Positions 12,464-25,800 of a stretch of DNA of 64,000 bases are shown here, one piece after another (the first letter of the stretch is position 1; every line of letters begins with the position of its first letter). The notes below the pieces were generated by a model. The model was not told where the DNA came from, did not search any database, and saw nothing but the letters and a program-made list of their open reading frames with translations. Source of the DNA: Trichostrongylus colubriformis (taxonomy: Eukaryota > Nematoda > Chromadorea > Rhabditida > Trichostrongylidae). Where the stretch lies: assembly GCA_963978905.1 (NCBI GenBank), contig OZ022257.1:11182509-11246508 (forward strand), written 5' to 3'. Position numbers and translations under genes: made by a program.

Positions 12464-14939
12464 TACTATGCTCAAGGAACGACCCTCGAGGTGGGTGAAA
12501 CACCTTCCGTTAAAATAACCCTGTAACAAAAGGATTTATTTCACCTAACCCTCAGCACTACCCCTTAGCTCAGAATATTTTTTCACAATATGTTCTGCTG
12601 CCCTCCTTTACAATTTCCCATGATCACAGCACTGCCATAAATTTTCCGCTTATTGGGAACGCTGATTACTCGAAGGTAAATAAATCCTTCTAAACATATC
12701 TTATCGGTCACCGTTTTTCTAGGAGAATTTTACTTTTCCATTGTTAGATTCAACTTCCTTGCGCAATGAGCTTTTTGATATTGACTACATATTATGCCTG
12801 ACACTGAGTCATTTAAAAGAACGTATAGCAATGAATAGGTGCTATCGATAGACTCCGATTTTTAAAGCTGCAATGAAAGTTATTCCGTGAATGCATCTGG
12901 TAATACCAGGTCTTGTCGATAGCACAAGTACCTTAACATCCTTATTTTTCTCGCCTGCTCGATGGCTCTCAGTTTTAGTCGTTATCGTCGTCGAATAAAT
13001 CAATGACGGCTGCTTTTTGTTTCGTATTCGTCTTTTTTTTTTGAGTGCACCTCCATGCTACCTCCACTTTTAAGGACATTAGCAAAAAAACTGCTATCTT
13101 TGATTGGAGAAGTGTCTTTTGGTTCATGTCCGCTTACATATTTTGATGTCGATGATAGTTACCGCTACTGGTTTTGGACTGTGAGAATCATCTGGAAAAG
13201 AAAGTAGAGGCCAACCGATTATGAAGTCCCACAGCTAAAATGAGCTTATGAAGTTCATTCCATGTGTGGCACAAACGCCTTCAACTACATTCTTGCAGGG
13301 AAGATCCAGAGAATGTCTTCCTTCTCCTGAACGTGAAAAATCATGCTGAAAGCTCTAGGATCAAAGGACATGAAAAAAATGCGGAGGGAAAGCAGTTCCC
13401 ACCTGATCACAGTTGTCTGATCCACATACATACTTATTTCCCCAATGCGTCAATCAGAGTCCAACACGATCAATCAGACTCCCTAATCAGATTCTTTCAC
13501 AACTATTGGGAGCCATTCGGCATGTGGTCCAACCCTCGGCCAGAGGATGGCCTTCAAATACAAGTTGGCAGGCTCAATTCACATTTACAAAGCTCCAGAT
13601 CAAACGTGACCTTCGGTGTTTTTGAGTTGATGCACAATTAATGCGACTTTTTTCAACAATTTTATGTAGCAAAAACAATAATAAAATTCAGCAAAACGTG
13701 TTTGAACGATTTTTGAGAGCATTTTTTCCATCTTGATCAAGGGCTGATCCCCCTTCGAAACGTCGATTTCCACTACAGAAAAACGTAACGATAGAAATCC
13801 ATATTATCTATGCACCAGCCTAATATCACCCTCAATTGGATTGAGATGGAGCAGTAGCTGTAAAAAAAAAGTAGCTACGCTACCGAGAGCAGGGACTGGA
13901 TTCCGTCGATTTGTGCCTCATCTGAATATAAGCTATGATGTATCCATTCCTCGAAAAGCTTTATCACTACTTCTACTATTATATTCTGGGTATTATAGGT
14001 AATATAAATAAAAACGTAATAAGCGTAAAACGTAATGAATATATGACAGCGTTAAAATGGCATCGCTTTTGCTCTAAAGCTGAACTTTTCTTTTACAAGT
14101 CATTTAAAGGATCATAAGGAAAAGCTCGTATGAAAGTCGAAGCGCGGCACGACACGTGAAACCATTAAAAGCTTCTTCAGTTTTCAAAGCGTTTGAAGCT
14201 CAGAAACCTATGAGTTTAAAAAATTATCAATTTTTTTTTCAAAAAGCAACCTACAAATTGACAGGGTCACTTTGAATAAAAGAAGGGTTTGGAAGTTCGC
14301 TTTGAAATTAAACTTCAGACGAACCACGAGCTTAGCCATGAGAGAAGCGGTAGCAGATGGCAGAAAAATACTGTTCAAAGCTATAAATATGTCAATACAA
14401 AGAAATATGTTGATTGGTAGCGATTCCTGTATCGTTAAAAGACCTTTGAAGTGTTTTCGAACTTTTTAATACGGTACACCACAGGTTACATGAGTCATTT
14501 GGGGAATTTGGAGTGATTTACATATTGATTAGTGAATGAATACCAGTCTTTCCTTTACACTGAAACCTGTTGTACTTGCCATATTGTTTCGAGAGTTTTG
14601 GAGATTATGTCAGTTTGAGAATAGGCTTGTTTTAAGATGCTCTTCTCGCCAACCACACCTTTCAAGAGGACAAAAATGACGTACTAGGCATTACTATAAA
14701 CATCGCTTCCGGTTAGAATTGTATATTTTCTTACTGTTATCTTTATAAGAGCAAGAATTCCGCACTAAACGTGGGTACATCGACACAGATCCATACATTT
14801 GGGTTTCACTGCGAATTCCACAATAACAGTCGCATATGTTTCATTTCTCCATTCATTTATTGTTTACTTGTTTATTTATTTATTGACTTTCAAGGTTTTT
14901 GATTCTTAGCTACTGATTTTTTCTGCAGCAGGCGAAGCG
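12464..14939. other. Gene-free stretch
   Basis: No supported gene. An open frame at 13264-13641 has no recognisable domain. A CGAAACGTCGA-containing motif at about 13733-13770 resembles a motif near 10197-10234. Confidence 0.35.
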
Positions 14940-14981
14940 AAAGTAGTTACAAGAGTGCAGAGAGTAATGGTCAAAAGCTTC

Positions 14982-15055
14982 GGTCTCGGATGGGACTCGA
15001 ACCTGCACTCCATTCTCTCCGAACATACGTGCTAATCCATCACATTACTGAGACC
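14982..15055 (-). repeat. tRNA-like repeat, copy 1
   Basis: On the minus strand it shows an A-box-like TGATGGATTAGC and a B-box GGTTCGAGTCC, with partly paired acceptor ends (GTCTCAG / CCGAGAC). It is a member of the same family as units at 20147, 35798, 36480, 36660, 41404 and 41541. It is followed by the family tail AAGCTTTTG. The anticodon arm is degenerate, so this is not a functional tRNA. Confidence 0.6.
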
Positions 15056-16157
15056 CTTTTACCTTAATTCAGTTTTTGAATGGTATGTTCACTATAGCTT
15101 ATCACCACGCACGCGTATAACGAGTTGAGCCAGCTGGCCAATATCGATATCGAATCGTGAAGCTGAAAGCTTGAGTAGATATATTGATTTTCTAAATTTT
15201 TTATGATGAGACATAGTTCATTCCCGGTGAATGGCTCTTGATGTGGGTGGTGGAACAGACCTTTTGAAGTTTGCTCGAGGTGAGGTTTATGCAAGGCTGG
15301 AAGCGAGAGTAATGGAGCCTTTGCTGCCCATACAAATTACGAATTACTCTGAATTGTGAGAATTCTCACCTGTCCTGTGTGACCCCAGGTATTGCGATCT
15401 CAACAACAACACAGATCAAGCTTTATTTGTTATCCAGACACACGACGAAGTTTCACTTTCTTTTCCAATAGTACCGGGTACCCAAATTCATATAGTTAAA
15501 TGGCGGTGGGTTAAAGCCCCAATTGTGTACCAACCCCATCAGTGAGCACACCTAAAGCAAAGCTTCAGAAAGAGCTTCCATCGGAAGAACTTTAGCAAAC
15601 GTACCAAGAAAATTTTCAGTAAAACTGAATTAGTAGCAAATGCCATAGCCCGTTTGGCCACTGTAAAAAATAGTTTTAATCAGCACAAAGCACTGAAAGG
15701 AGGCGAACTAGTTGGGCAGCCAATTATTAACTATTTGGTGCTGTATACTATGTAACTGTCCCATTCCCGAGGAACTCAGTCTATGACACTCACTAAGAGC
15801 CATATTTGAAGTGCAGACAAAAAGGTTGATATTTAAAAACGATTCAGTTCTCAGAATCTCATGATCACCAGAACTTCATGCAAAAATACATTCGAGCTCG
15901 TAGGATTACAAAATTATATTTACAAGAGTGGATAGAGAGAAAGCTAAGTAATTGTGAAACTACGCCGCTTCCACTTATTCATTGCTTGCCCGCCACTACA
16001 TACTACATGAAGAGCAGTGAATTTGAGGGAACAGAATGGAAGGAGAGACAGCTAACTCTGCTGTTAGAGTTCGGAGCAACTTCTTGAACCTCTCACTAGA
16101 CACAGTAGGAGCTAGCAAAGTCACTTTGCACTGCAAGAAGAGCGCCGAAAGTTAAAC

Positions 16158-16440
16158 AGGCTAAAAAATGTATTAGCATTCCGAAGAAGCACTCTAATGC
16201 TTTTATATAGCACTTTGTTCCATTATACACTGAATCACCCTCCATTTAGCAACATCAGTTTCCATCTTTATTGTGTAAATTGACGACACCTTGGGTTAGC
16301 CAGGCTCAAAAAATGTATTAGCATTCCGAAGAAGCACTTTAATGTTTCTCCAAGAGCACTGGTTTCCATTATACGTTGAGTCACCCTCCATTTAGCAACA
16401 TCAGTTTTCATCGTTATTATGTAAACAGACGACACCTTGT
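16158..16440 (+). repeat. Tandem duplication, unit ~145 bp, two copies
   Basis: The segment starting AAAAATGTATTAGCATTCCG and ending TGTAAA...GACGACACCTTG occurs twice, offset by about 145 bp. The inverted relative near 34580-34720 has only one copy, so the tandem arose after the large inverted duplication or was lost on the other arm. Confidence 0.75.
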
Positions 16441-16779
16441 TTGATGCTGATCACTCCACGGCATGCAGTTTCTGATTTTTCCATTATCTCTGCTAGGCAC
16501 GCTTGTCATCGCCCAATAAGGTTGTCGCTCTTCCACGCATGGGTGGATGGTGAAAGGTTCTGGCGAACAAAACGCTGCGCTGAATTGAACGAAGTGTTGA
16601 GCAGAGTGATCAAAGCATGCTCTGCACATGTCCGGGAAATCCTATTTGTGAATGATCATTGAGCCACTTTTGCAGTCAGTGAAGTCAGGGAGGTTCGGAG
16701 GTACCATGCAGGCGTATCAGGGGTACGGTCCTAGTTCGAGCTTTAGTCGGTGTAACGCGCTTTCTCAGTTCAAGCTTGA

Positions 16780-17130
16780 AGCTCACTTTAGAAAATAGAT
16801 GCTGTCGAATTGCCGTACATCCCTTCGTGTTCACGACTTGGCAACTGGCCAATGGAGAACTTGTGCGGAACGCCATTTCACGGAAAGGTAGTCCGCGCCA
16901 AGAATCATTGTGGAAAGGGGTCCTATCTCTCGAGTTCCTTTCGCTTCGCTATCCTTCTTTGTCTTCACCATTGTATACTAAGCACCTCGACTTTCATATT
17001 CATCACATTTTTCCTCCGAATTTCCCCTATCGCTGTCTTCAAGTGCGATCTCCCACAGAAAATCATTGTGGAAAGAGCTTCAGAGTGGAATCGAATCATG
17101 TGATGCAGTCCATACGAAAAAAGTAAAAAA
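16780..17130 (+). repeat. Dispersed repeat, inverted partner at 20590-20905
   Basis: Landmarks such as the CCAATGGA segment and CTCGACTTTCATATTCA recur in reverse complement at 20590-20905. No coding function is apparent. Confidence 0.6.
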
Positions 17131-17952
17131 GCTGCTCGTTATCAGCTTACCGTCTGAATATCTTGATAGATAAAAGTATAAAGGCCACCCTGTTGAAGGG
17201 TTCAATAATCTCTGAACTCATTGCATATCTTTGATCTTTTATGTATTTTACAGCACTCTCATAAGGTAATTGCTCACATTCACTGATTTTCAGTCCCTTG
17301 TCCATCACTCTGCTAGAGACCGTACCGTTTTTGAAGAATACATTGAAAGAAGTACTGCTCTGACAATATCCTGCATCCATTGATGGGGTTTCGTCCTTCG
17401 TTGTGTGCTTAAGAGCTAAATCAGTGGAAAAGAGGAGCGAAATGAGTTTGGTAAGCCACAGTCGATGCTGACCGGGAGCCGAAGACTTCCTTTTTCTTAT
17501 AGTTTTCCACAAATAGAAACAGGAACTGTGGCCCCACCCCACCAACCATCCTATTCTTTAAAGTGTATGTATACCGATGAGGAATGTGGTCGTGTGATAT
17601 AATACTGCCCTTTCGCGCAGCATCACTTTCACTCTCGAGAATTCTTTCGTTGCAAAAGATTCTGCAGAAGATAGTCCAGGGGAAACTTTCTTGCATAATT
17701 AAAAAGAAGTTGTGAACTATAAAGAAACACCTGGTATCTACGAAAAAAGTTAATTGAAGCTGTAAAATACCTTTGGACCGTTTCGTTTTGTCATGTGCTC
17801 ATGAGGGAGCCTATTTAAAATAATAGGGGAAGTCACAGTGCTACTATATAAAAGGATATAAACGGATCATTGCCGCCGATATACCAGTGAAGTTTTTGTT
17901 CATGACAGCTCTTGCGGTGGTACTACTCTCAAAAGGCAGAAAAACGGGTGGG
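17131..17952. other. Gene-free stretch
   Basis: Two overlapping minus-strand open frames (17147-17545 and 17421-17696) show no recognisable domain. No repeat was assigned. Confidence 0.3.
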
Positions 17953-18180
17953 GGTCACGAGGTCGAATTTCCGCTTCGCGGCGGTGCACTTGCGGCGCCA
18001 CCAGTACGACTCGCCGTATCGATTGCCCGTGGGAGAATGGCTGAGCGTGACTGCGTCACATTTGCGCTTCCACTCATGCCACACTGCCTCGCATGAAGGC
18101 TGCCATGCACTGCCACTGGCACTCGCACCCGCCGCGCCGCTCGTCGCGCGCGGCCGCGCGGAAATTCGACCTCGTGACGC
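17953..18180. mobile_element. GC-rich MITE with TIR GGTCACGAGGTCGAATTTCC
   Basis: The left end GGTCACGAGGTCGAATTTCC is repeated in inverse at the right end (GGAAATTCGACCTCGTGAC). The interior is strongly GC-rich (many CGC/GCG) in an otherwise AT-rich setting. A related half-element occurs near 33630-33700, and a GC-rich element with different TIRs lies at 25091-25436. Open frames inside are not coding. Confidence 0.7.
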
Positions 18181-18469
18181 TTACCCGAGAAAAACAGACT
18201 TTGAAGAGGCTATCATCAACTTTACGTTTTTTTTTCAAGATGAAACTAAAATTGTGAATTCATGCCCTTTCCTATTTAGCAGATTCCTTTCATCCCACTC
18301 TTAAAAGCGGTAGAGTTAGCCCAAAAATATGTGCAAAGTACGCTGTCTAGACATTCACGCCATTCCTTATCTGCATTTCTTGCATTGTCTCGCTTGTCAG
18401 ACATCCATATGATTTAATCCGTTTGCCCATTGCTGAGTGACACTATAAAAGAGAGCGCCTTTACGAAAT

Positions 18470-18900
18470 CCAGCAGTGATCTCTGAAGCGATTGTCGCCG
18501 TTGACGAACTGAGGACACCTGTCTTTGCAGTGTTCGATTTCTGATCATACACATTCATAAGTCGCTCTCAGCAACTTACGTACTCCCATTGACGCACAGA
18601 AGAGGTGCTCTCTTTAGGGATATATCGCCCGAAGCACCATCCATATAAGAATTCTCATGTCTTCCTTGTCCGACGGACAGAACGGTTATCTGTTCTGCGG
18701 GGCCCGCTGATATTATCTGTCTGCGGGGTTGTCTCTATCGATTTTCAATATTATGAGCCGTGAACGATCTTGTCTTGGTACAACACGCCCTCCACTAACA
18801 GTATTTCTATTCATAATTACTTAAACAAGCGGGATAATTACATGGCCCTTGAAAGGTTCCAAATGGTATCTTGGCAATGCCCTAACCAGACTTCCGCGTC
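18470..18900 (+). repeat. Dispersed repeat block, copy 1 of 3
   Basis: Related to 33060-33520 and 36820-37290, all in the same orientation. Shared landmarks: GACACCTG, a TTCGATTTCT segment, CGACGGACAGAACGG-type segment, TCTATCGATTTT and AAAGGTTCCAA. The downstream segment to about 19060 also matches 37290-37480, extending the similarity upstream of the two ABCD4-like genes. Confidence 0.65.
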
Positions 18901-19291
18901 AATTATGATTGATTAGCTGGTCACCACACATTCCCTTTCATACTTTTTATTCCTATTCTATTTTTCTTTCCTCAAAAATACAGTATTTCTGTTTTCTTCA
19001 TTTCATTGCGCTATCTTCAAACTGAAAAGAGTCATCTCATCATGACACAACTACTGCGTTCGATAAGCGTTTCTTTTTTTTCAGCATTTTTGTCTCTTTT
19101 TTTCTTTTTTCAATAATGATTCCCTTTTGATTTCCTTTTGCTATTTCCTTAGGAATGTACGTATACAGCATTTAAAATCATTATGTAAAGCAGTCGAGTC
19201 TCCGTTCCCAATCCGACAATTCCTCCTTTTCGCAAGCGACCTGGTCTGGTTGTTCATAGTGTTTTCCATTTTTAATTTTTCAGTAAAAGAT

Positions 19292-19560
19292 AAATAGCTG
19301 CTGTGGTGCAGTGACAAATGGCACGCACCTCCACCCTTACAGTGGGGATCGCATCTCACATCGATATCCTCTCAGATCAAGCAAGTCTTCCGTCTTTCCG
19401 GGATGGATGATTTGGTACCACATTTGTCTGGAAGGATGAAATCACTCACCCTACGAATCAGTGTATAGGCCATATGCCATTCACAAATCATGGCGGTTCT
19501 GAACGCAACTAGAGTACGTGGCGCATCTCAAGGAGCAATCGATTAACGCAAAAAAACTTT
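19292..19560 (+). mobile_element. tRNA-headed SINE-like element, copy 4
   Basis: Head GCTGTGGTGCAGTGACAAAT with B-box-like GGGGATCGCATCTC. The tail contains GTGGCGCATCTCAAGGAGC and an ACTTTATTCTTTACC run. It lies about 300 bp upstream of the start codon of ABCD4-like copy A, and the equivalent position in copy B holds the SINE at 40026. It was therefore present before the gene duplication. Confidence 0.7.
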
Positions 19561-19863
19561 ATTCTTTACCTTTTCATCCTTTATTTTCCAGTGCTCTTAT
19601 GCTGTTCGAGAAAAATAATTTTCAAAAGCAGGATTCCTCGGATGTGGCAATCTATCCTGTCGGACTACTTCTCTTGATATTCACATTGTGGTCAACCTTA
19701 CACATCAAATATGCGTTATTATTTAATTCTAACCGCTTATTTTATATGTTCATGTTGTTCAAGGGCACTCCCACTGTATCACTATGTTTAGACTGCAGTT
19801 GGCCATGCGATAAACACAAAAGACAAGGGACTGTCTACCGAATGAATCTGAAACTCGTGCACG

Positions 19864-22800
19864 ATGAGTAAAATCAGCCGAGTACAGCAGTCGTACCGCT
19901 TTGGATGGAAAGTGCTCATCAGGTTTATCACACTCGTTCCGCTACTTTTCGCTCGACGACGATATACAATCGCGTTCGCGATCCTCACACTTGGGTGTGC
20001 CATCGGAAGTATGACATTCAGCACTTTTTTGTTGCTTTTTGAAACTGATTTTTTCATGACTCAGGGACTTATTGAAACTTCGCGGCTTAAATGTTCAGAG
20101 CTAATCGTAGCTACTACTAGGATGCTGAGTTATGAGCAAAAGCTTCGCTGTCGGACGGGACTCGAACCTGCACTCCATGCTTTCCGGGCATATGTGCTAA
20201 TCCATTACACCACCGACACCCCTTTCACCTCAACTCAGCTTCTGAATGGTATATTTACCATAGCTTATCAGCGCTCACACGTATAACATGTTGAGCCGGT
20301 TGGCCAATATCGGCATCGAACCGTGAGGGTGAAAGCTTGAGTAGATAGTGATTTTGATATTTTTGATTTTGGATAGCTGCTGATTATCGTAGCGCTGTGC
20401 AAGTGAGCGGGTCTATTTACTTTCTCTATGAACGGTTATGTTTCCAATGCGATCAAAGGATGATCCCGCCCACAAGTCAGAGCAACCTACGCCTTTACCA
20501 AAATTCATACAACAGCGTTAGAGAGATTAATGAAAGTATGGTAAAACTTCTGATCGGTACACATCTCGATTTCTCTTGTCGTATATCAACCCTTGGAATA
20601 GTCACGTAGAAGACCAAAAACGGTGCCACACATTTTGTAATGAGAAGTGCCCTTTAGACTCCTTGAAGGCAGCATTAGGGGATTGGACGAAAAGTAAAAG
20701 AAGTAGTGAATGTGAAAGTCGAGATGCTTAGTAACAGGACAGTGATGAAACAAAGGATGGAATTGGCCAAAAACCCGAAAAATAGACCCTCTTTCCGCTG
20801 TTTTCTCGACGCGGACGACCTGTCCGTCAAGAGGCGGGTAGACTGATCTAGTTTCCATTGGCATGTTGCCAAGTAAACACAAGGGAATGTTTGGAAATAC
20901 GACAACATCGACTTTTTGGAGTGAGCTTTAAGCTAAAACTGCGATAGCGCGCCGCAAAACCTTTGATCCTGCCGCATCTCCTTGGCCGCTCCCACCCCAG
21001 TCAATCGGGAATCACGTCATCGGGAGGCGGGGTCGTTGTATCAAAAGGCGGAACAGTTGGACGGTTGGAGTATTTTGTAGCGTTTCTACAGCTCGGAGAG
21101 ACGCTTTTTTCACCGGGATTTCGCTAGTGTTAGCCTTCATAGGCCCAGGACTACCATGTGAGTGACTTCTTATAGGGATTTCCCCATTACTGCATTACCC
21201 CTAATGCTGTCTTTAACCTACGGTTCACACCTTATGGAACTGCAATAACTCCCGAAACCGTAACCTGAGATCCAACAAGCTTGCTATAATCTTTTAACAG
21301 ATTATTCATTACCTCGAACGTTTCCAGTATTATGTAAACTATGTCGCAGCTCAAAATGAGGTAATTCCACTGCATCTTACTAGGACTGATGGCTTTAGGA
21401 TGTTTTTGGCTTATTTTTGATTTAAAAGTTTAACAAACAACCAGGTAACTCCAAACACCATCAAGAAGCAATATCAATTGAGATTATTCAGATGAAGTTG
21501 TGGCTCAGAAATCTGGTACCATAACCGGCAAAATTTACAAGCATTTGCTCAACCGTGATGAAAAGGCGTTCTGGGAAACTTTTGCTGCGGCCACTGCAAT
21601 TTATGCTGGACAATGCTTGGTCAGTTTCATTTCAGCCTAATTGCATAACTGAAGACACCGGAAAGGGTACAGGATCCCCTCCCACTCCCTCTGTGTCACT
21701 AGCTGCTGAGGAGTAGATGCAGACGGTGAGAGACTATGCCAGCCAGTTGCCATTGTTATCCAGCCTTCACATCAGCTCAGCCACTGAAGCACTACAGCTT
21801 GAAGCGAAGCGCGATAGGACGCGATAAAGTGCCTGAATACGCGCTCTTCAACGCGAGTTTCTCCTTGAACGTCTCTTTATAATTGCCCTTTTCATTGACA
21901 GAGATCATCATAGTCAGTTGTGCTTTATTTCATTACCCACTTCCGGCGTCTCTAAAACCAATTCATGAATAACATCGATCCAAGTGCGAAGGGCTTGCAA
22001 TTGTGAATCGTAGCAACACGCGAGGTGGCTCAGCTCTTTGATAAGCTTCAATACAATGCTCACTAAACGATTCAGTGCTTTCAAGAGCAGCTCGTAAGCA
22101 ATATGTTCAGATATTGGCCTGTATCGCTCTCTTCTCGTGGTGTCTGTACTTATGTTTTCGTAAAAACCTTGTCACATCGCTTCATGACCTCTATTTCGAT
22201 AATAATGTGTACTATACCATTAACGGCATCGAGGACCAAGGAATCGATAATCCGTAAGTATATTTTTACCGTTTCAAGGGCAATATTTTATGCTAAACTG
22301 AGTACTTGGCCCAGTAGCAGCCGAAGCAGCCCCAAGGAATCCTCAGGATGGTTCGCATTTTGGGTTGGAAAATGAAGAGGGAGGTCATTATCCTGGAAAT
22401 TCTCGAGGTATTCTCGATGACCACTTGTTTAGGAGTGATTTGTGTACCGGTTAGGTGATATGTTAAAAAAAAGATTAACTGATAATCAAACCACAAGGAT
22501 CCAGAATATACCTGTATGGGCAAACAGCCCCTTTTAGGAAAGCTCGAATTTTGATATGAACTCTAAAGCTATCGGAATCTGTGAGAAACCGTGAAGCTGA
22601 TATGGAAGCTATTTGTAATTTTGCTTTTTGATACGGGCTACGTAGGAAATACTGTAGAATATTCAGCATTGCAGAGATCAACGAATAACGCAAGATGTGG
22701 AGAAAATGTGCAATCTGCTAGCAGTGAAACTTACTCCCTCGTTGCTGATAGCACCGTTCGTTATCGCCTACTACACGTACAAAACATGGCAGACGTAAGT

Positions 22801-25800
22801 TTGGCTCAGCATTGACTTTTACTTAAAGGAATCGTCCACGGAAAATGCGTTTTTGTGTTACCTATACGTTTATGTTGTATTTGCCTAACGTGGGCCTCAT
22901 GCAAAATTTCACGCGAAAAAATGCGAATGTGGCTGAGATACAGCACCACAAAGTGCGGTCCCAGTGGGCGGGACCTAAGAGAAAAGCCTCGTTCCGTCGT
23001 CCGCCGCCGTTGGGAACGGAGAGTGGGACTGTTTACGAAACTTTCTGCGCCTACAATGCGTCTCCGACCACGGCGGACGACGGAACGAGGCTTTTCTCTT
23101 AGGCCCCGCCCACTGGGACCGCACTTTGTGGTGCTGTATCTCAGCCAGGTTCGCATTTTTCGCGTGAAATTTTGCATGAGACCCACATTAGGCAAATACA
23201 ACATAAACGTATTGGTAACACAAAAACTCATTTTCCGTGGACGATTCCTTTAAACGACTCACTTTCATAGTGTTAGTGTTCGCGGTATCAAATAGTCCCA
23301 CGCCCTCAAGCGGATAGTCCCTCCCACACACTCAGTTCACAGCGCCACCTTTACTTAAAGCAATCGTTCATTTTTTGTTACCCATATATTTATGTTGCAT
23401 TTGCCTGGTGAGGGCTGCATACAGAGTTTCAAAAAAAGAGAAAAATGATGCGAATCCGGCTAAAACACAGCACCACAAAGTCTCGGCCGGATGGGCGGGG
23501 TCTCCGAGCAAGTGCCCACCCTGTTGTCTGCTGCGGTCGGAGACGCTCTGTAGGAACAAAAAGTCACGAAACCCGCCCATTCTCCTTTTCCAACTGCAGG
23601 CTGACGACGGGTCGGGGCTTTTACTCGGAGGCCCCGCCCACCCGACCAAGGATTGGAGCTGTATCTTAGCCGAATTTTGACTTTTTTGCGTGAAACTTTG
23701 CACGTTGCCCTTATCATACAAATACAACATAAGTATATGAGTGACAGAAGAACCCATTTTTCCGTGGACGATTCCTTTAAACGGAAGAAGGAGAGCAGCA
23801 TTTGTTGAATCTGTAGTTTTCTACAAGAGTGAAGTGGTCCGACATCGGGAAGCTCACCTGTGCTATGAGCTTGACCTCTATGATACTACTGAAAGCCAGT
23901 AAACCGGTTAATGGTGTGTCCTTGACGGTCTATATACGACCCCCTGCAAGGATTGCTGCCTTCCAATCTGCTCCTCATTCTTGTTGATGGAAACTGTCAA
24001 CTAAGGACACTATCACTAGCGGTCCCATCCTCTGCACAGGCCGATATAGAACTCTTTTGCTCGACACAAGCTTTAGCTTGTTGCAAACACACCGCTCATA
24101 GTCAACCGCTTCTCTCGAGAGCTTGCCGTAGATGTTTTACAGAATTGCTTTCGAATATTTGAAGAAAAAGGTGGATATGGTGTAGTGACAGTTGGCGCAA
24201 CTTCCACTCTCATGGTGCGGGGATTCACATCATTACACTCGCCCAGATCGCGCAATCATTCCATCTTTCCGAGGTAGATGAATTGAAATCAGAGTTGTCT
24301 AGGAAGATAAGAGTACTGACCTATACAAAGATAAGAGCACATATACCTACACATCGGTTGGCCTCGTGAGTCGTTGTTAGGCCACATTGCATTCACCTAC
24401 GACCGAGATTCTGAATGATTCTAAAGTGCGCGGCGCATTCCAAGAATAGATTGATCAACGTCATGATTTTATCCTTTATCCTTTATGTGAGAAAACAATG
24501 ATGCCAATGATCTTCTCCTTTAGGGCCGGTGGTTTTGGCGTAGGAATCATCTATTTGTACTTTATTATCGGAGCTATAGCGAATCGTATTCTCATCTCAC
24601 CACTTACAAAATGGGCAGCCAGAGTGGAAAAAGCAGAAGGTGATTTTCGGTGAGAAACAGTCTGCTTGACATCACAGTAGCGCAGTTCGATTTTCTTTTT
24701 GGCATTCTAGTTTCAAACATGTCTCCGTGCGGAACTATGCAGAGGAAAGTGCCTTCTATTGAGCTGCCACTTTTGAGAAAAACTCATCGAATAAGATATT
24801 CGCAGAGCTATGGAGAACTCAAAGAAGATACATTATTTGGAAATTTCCAACACAAGGTTAGAATGCATCCGAGTTAAGGAATAAGGAAAAAGTTTTCGCG
24901 CTGAACAATGGCATTTTGGCGCCACCCATCCAGCTCCATCTAGAATCGTGGTGGCAGGCGATCCGGCTTATGCAAAAGCTTGTGGGGCCAGACGGGATTG
25001 GAGGCCACCTTGCAACAATTCGTTTACCTCACAGGCATGGAAGCTTTGTTGGCATGGTATACTGATGAGGCCTTGATACGCGCTTCAAGGGTGTACCGTT
25101 ACGTCTAAAAATCGCGTTGCGGCGCCGCACTGGCGCCGCCATCTGTGCGATGCTACAGTCGGTGCGTTGTTCCGCTCAGGACGCCATAATCTGATGCCAT
25201 AGAGTGCCTTCAGAGAAATAGCTGCTTCTCAGTTTCCGTTTTAAATTGCTATGATTGCTGTAAGGGTCTTTGGGTTTTAATTGATTATTTGTGGTTTATT
25301 CTCAATCAGGAAATCCTAGTTAGGAAGTAATTTATTCGCACGTAAATCCTTAAAATGCGTGTACGCGATATCACGCGATGTGGCAACTCGCACTCGCCGC
25401 GGGCGGCCGCGCGATTTTTTAGACGTAACGGTACACACTCGCGCCCCACCTGTTACTGTATCATCCCCGCACACATTCAGTAGAACTATTACGAAGCACC
25501 TGCCCAAGGTGTCGTGACCCGTCCGCGGGGTGAGTGCATCAGTGGTTCCGACGGATCACGATAGAAACGTGGGATTTCTGGTGCCCACACACCGAGGGAA
25601 GGAAATGCAGCGCTCCCGTGAGAATGCTCTAACCGGTGTTCCTGCCTGCTGTCACGCGGCGTGTTAGGCCTTTCTTCCCTGCTGATCTGTGGGCGGTTGC
25701 GGCGCGTCCATGACGTATCGATCGATCGTCCTTGCGAGCCTAGTATCGATCCGTCCTGCGCGATACGAGAAGTAGGACCGAGGATCGATGTACGATGCGT

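Larger units (their letters stand above)
14940..16765 (+). repeat. Left arm of ~1.8 kb inverted duplication
   Basis: This block reappears in reverse complement at 34300-35890. Shared landmarks, read in order, are the tRNA-like unit near 14982-15055, GAGGTTTATGCAAGGCTGGAA near 15280, CAACAACAACACA near 15400, the AATGTATTAGCATTCC unit near 16165, and GGTACCATGC with TTCGAGCTTT near 16700-16745. Identity is imperfect, with many small gaps. No intact gene lies inside. The two arms flank ABCD4-like copy A. Confidence 0.75.

Noticed and set aside
13264..13641. A 125-codon open frame as a protein-coding gene
   Set aside because: No recognisable motif, no splice context, and an overlapping frame of similar length; insufficient support.
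22075..22110. Extending ABCD4-like exon 3 upstream to include SRAARKQY
   Set aside because: Exon 2 ends in phase 0, and only the TTCAG at 22106-22110 (42460-42464 in copy B) restores the frame; the upstream residues are intronic.
22806..23757. Several overlapping open frames of 100-141 codons on both strands
   Set aside because: They lie inside long foldback MITEs; the same peptide appears on both strands because the sequence is palindromic.
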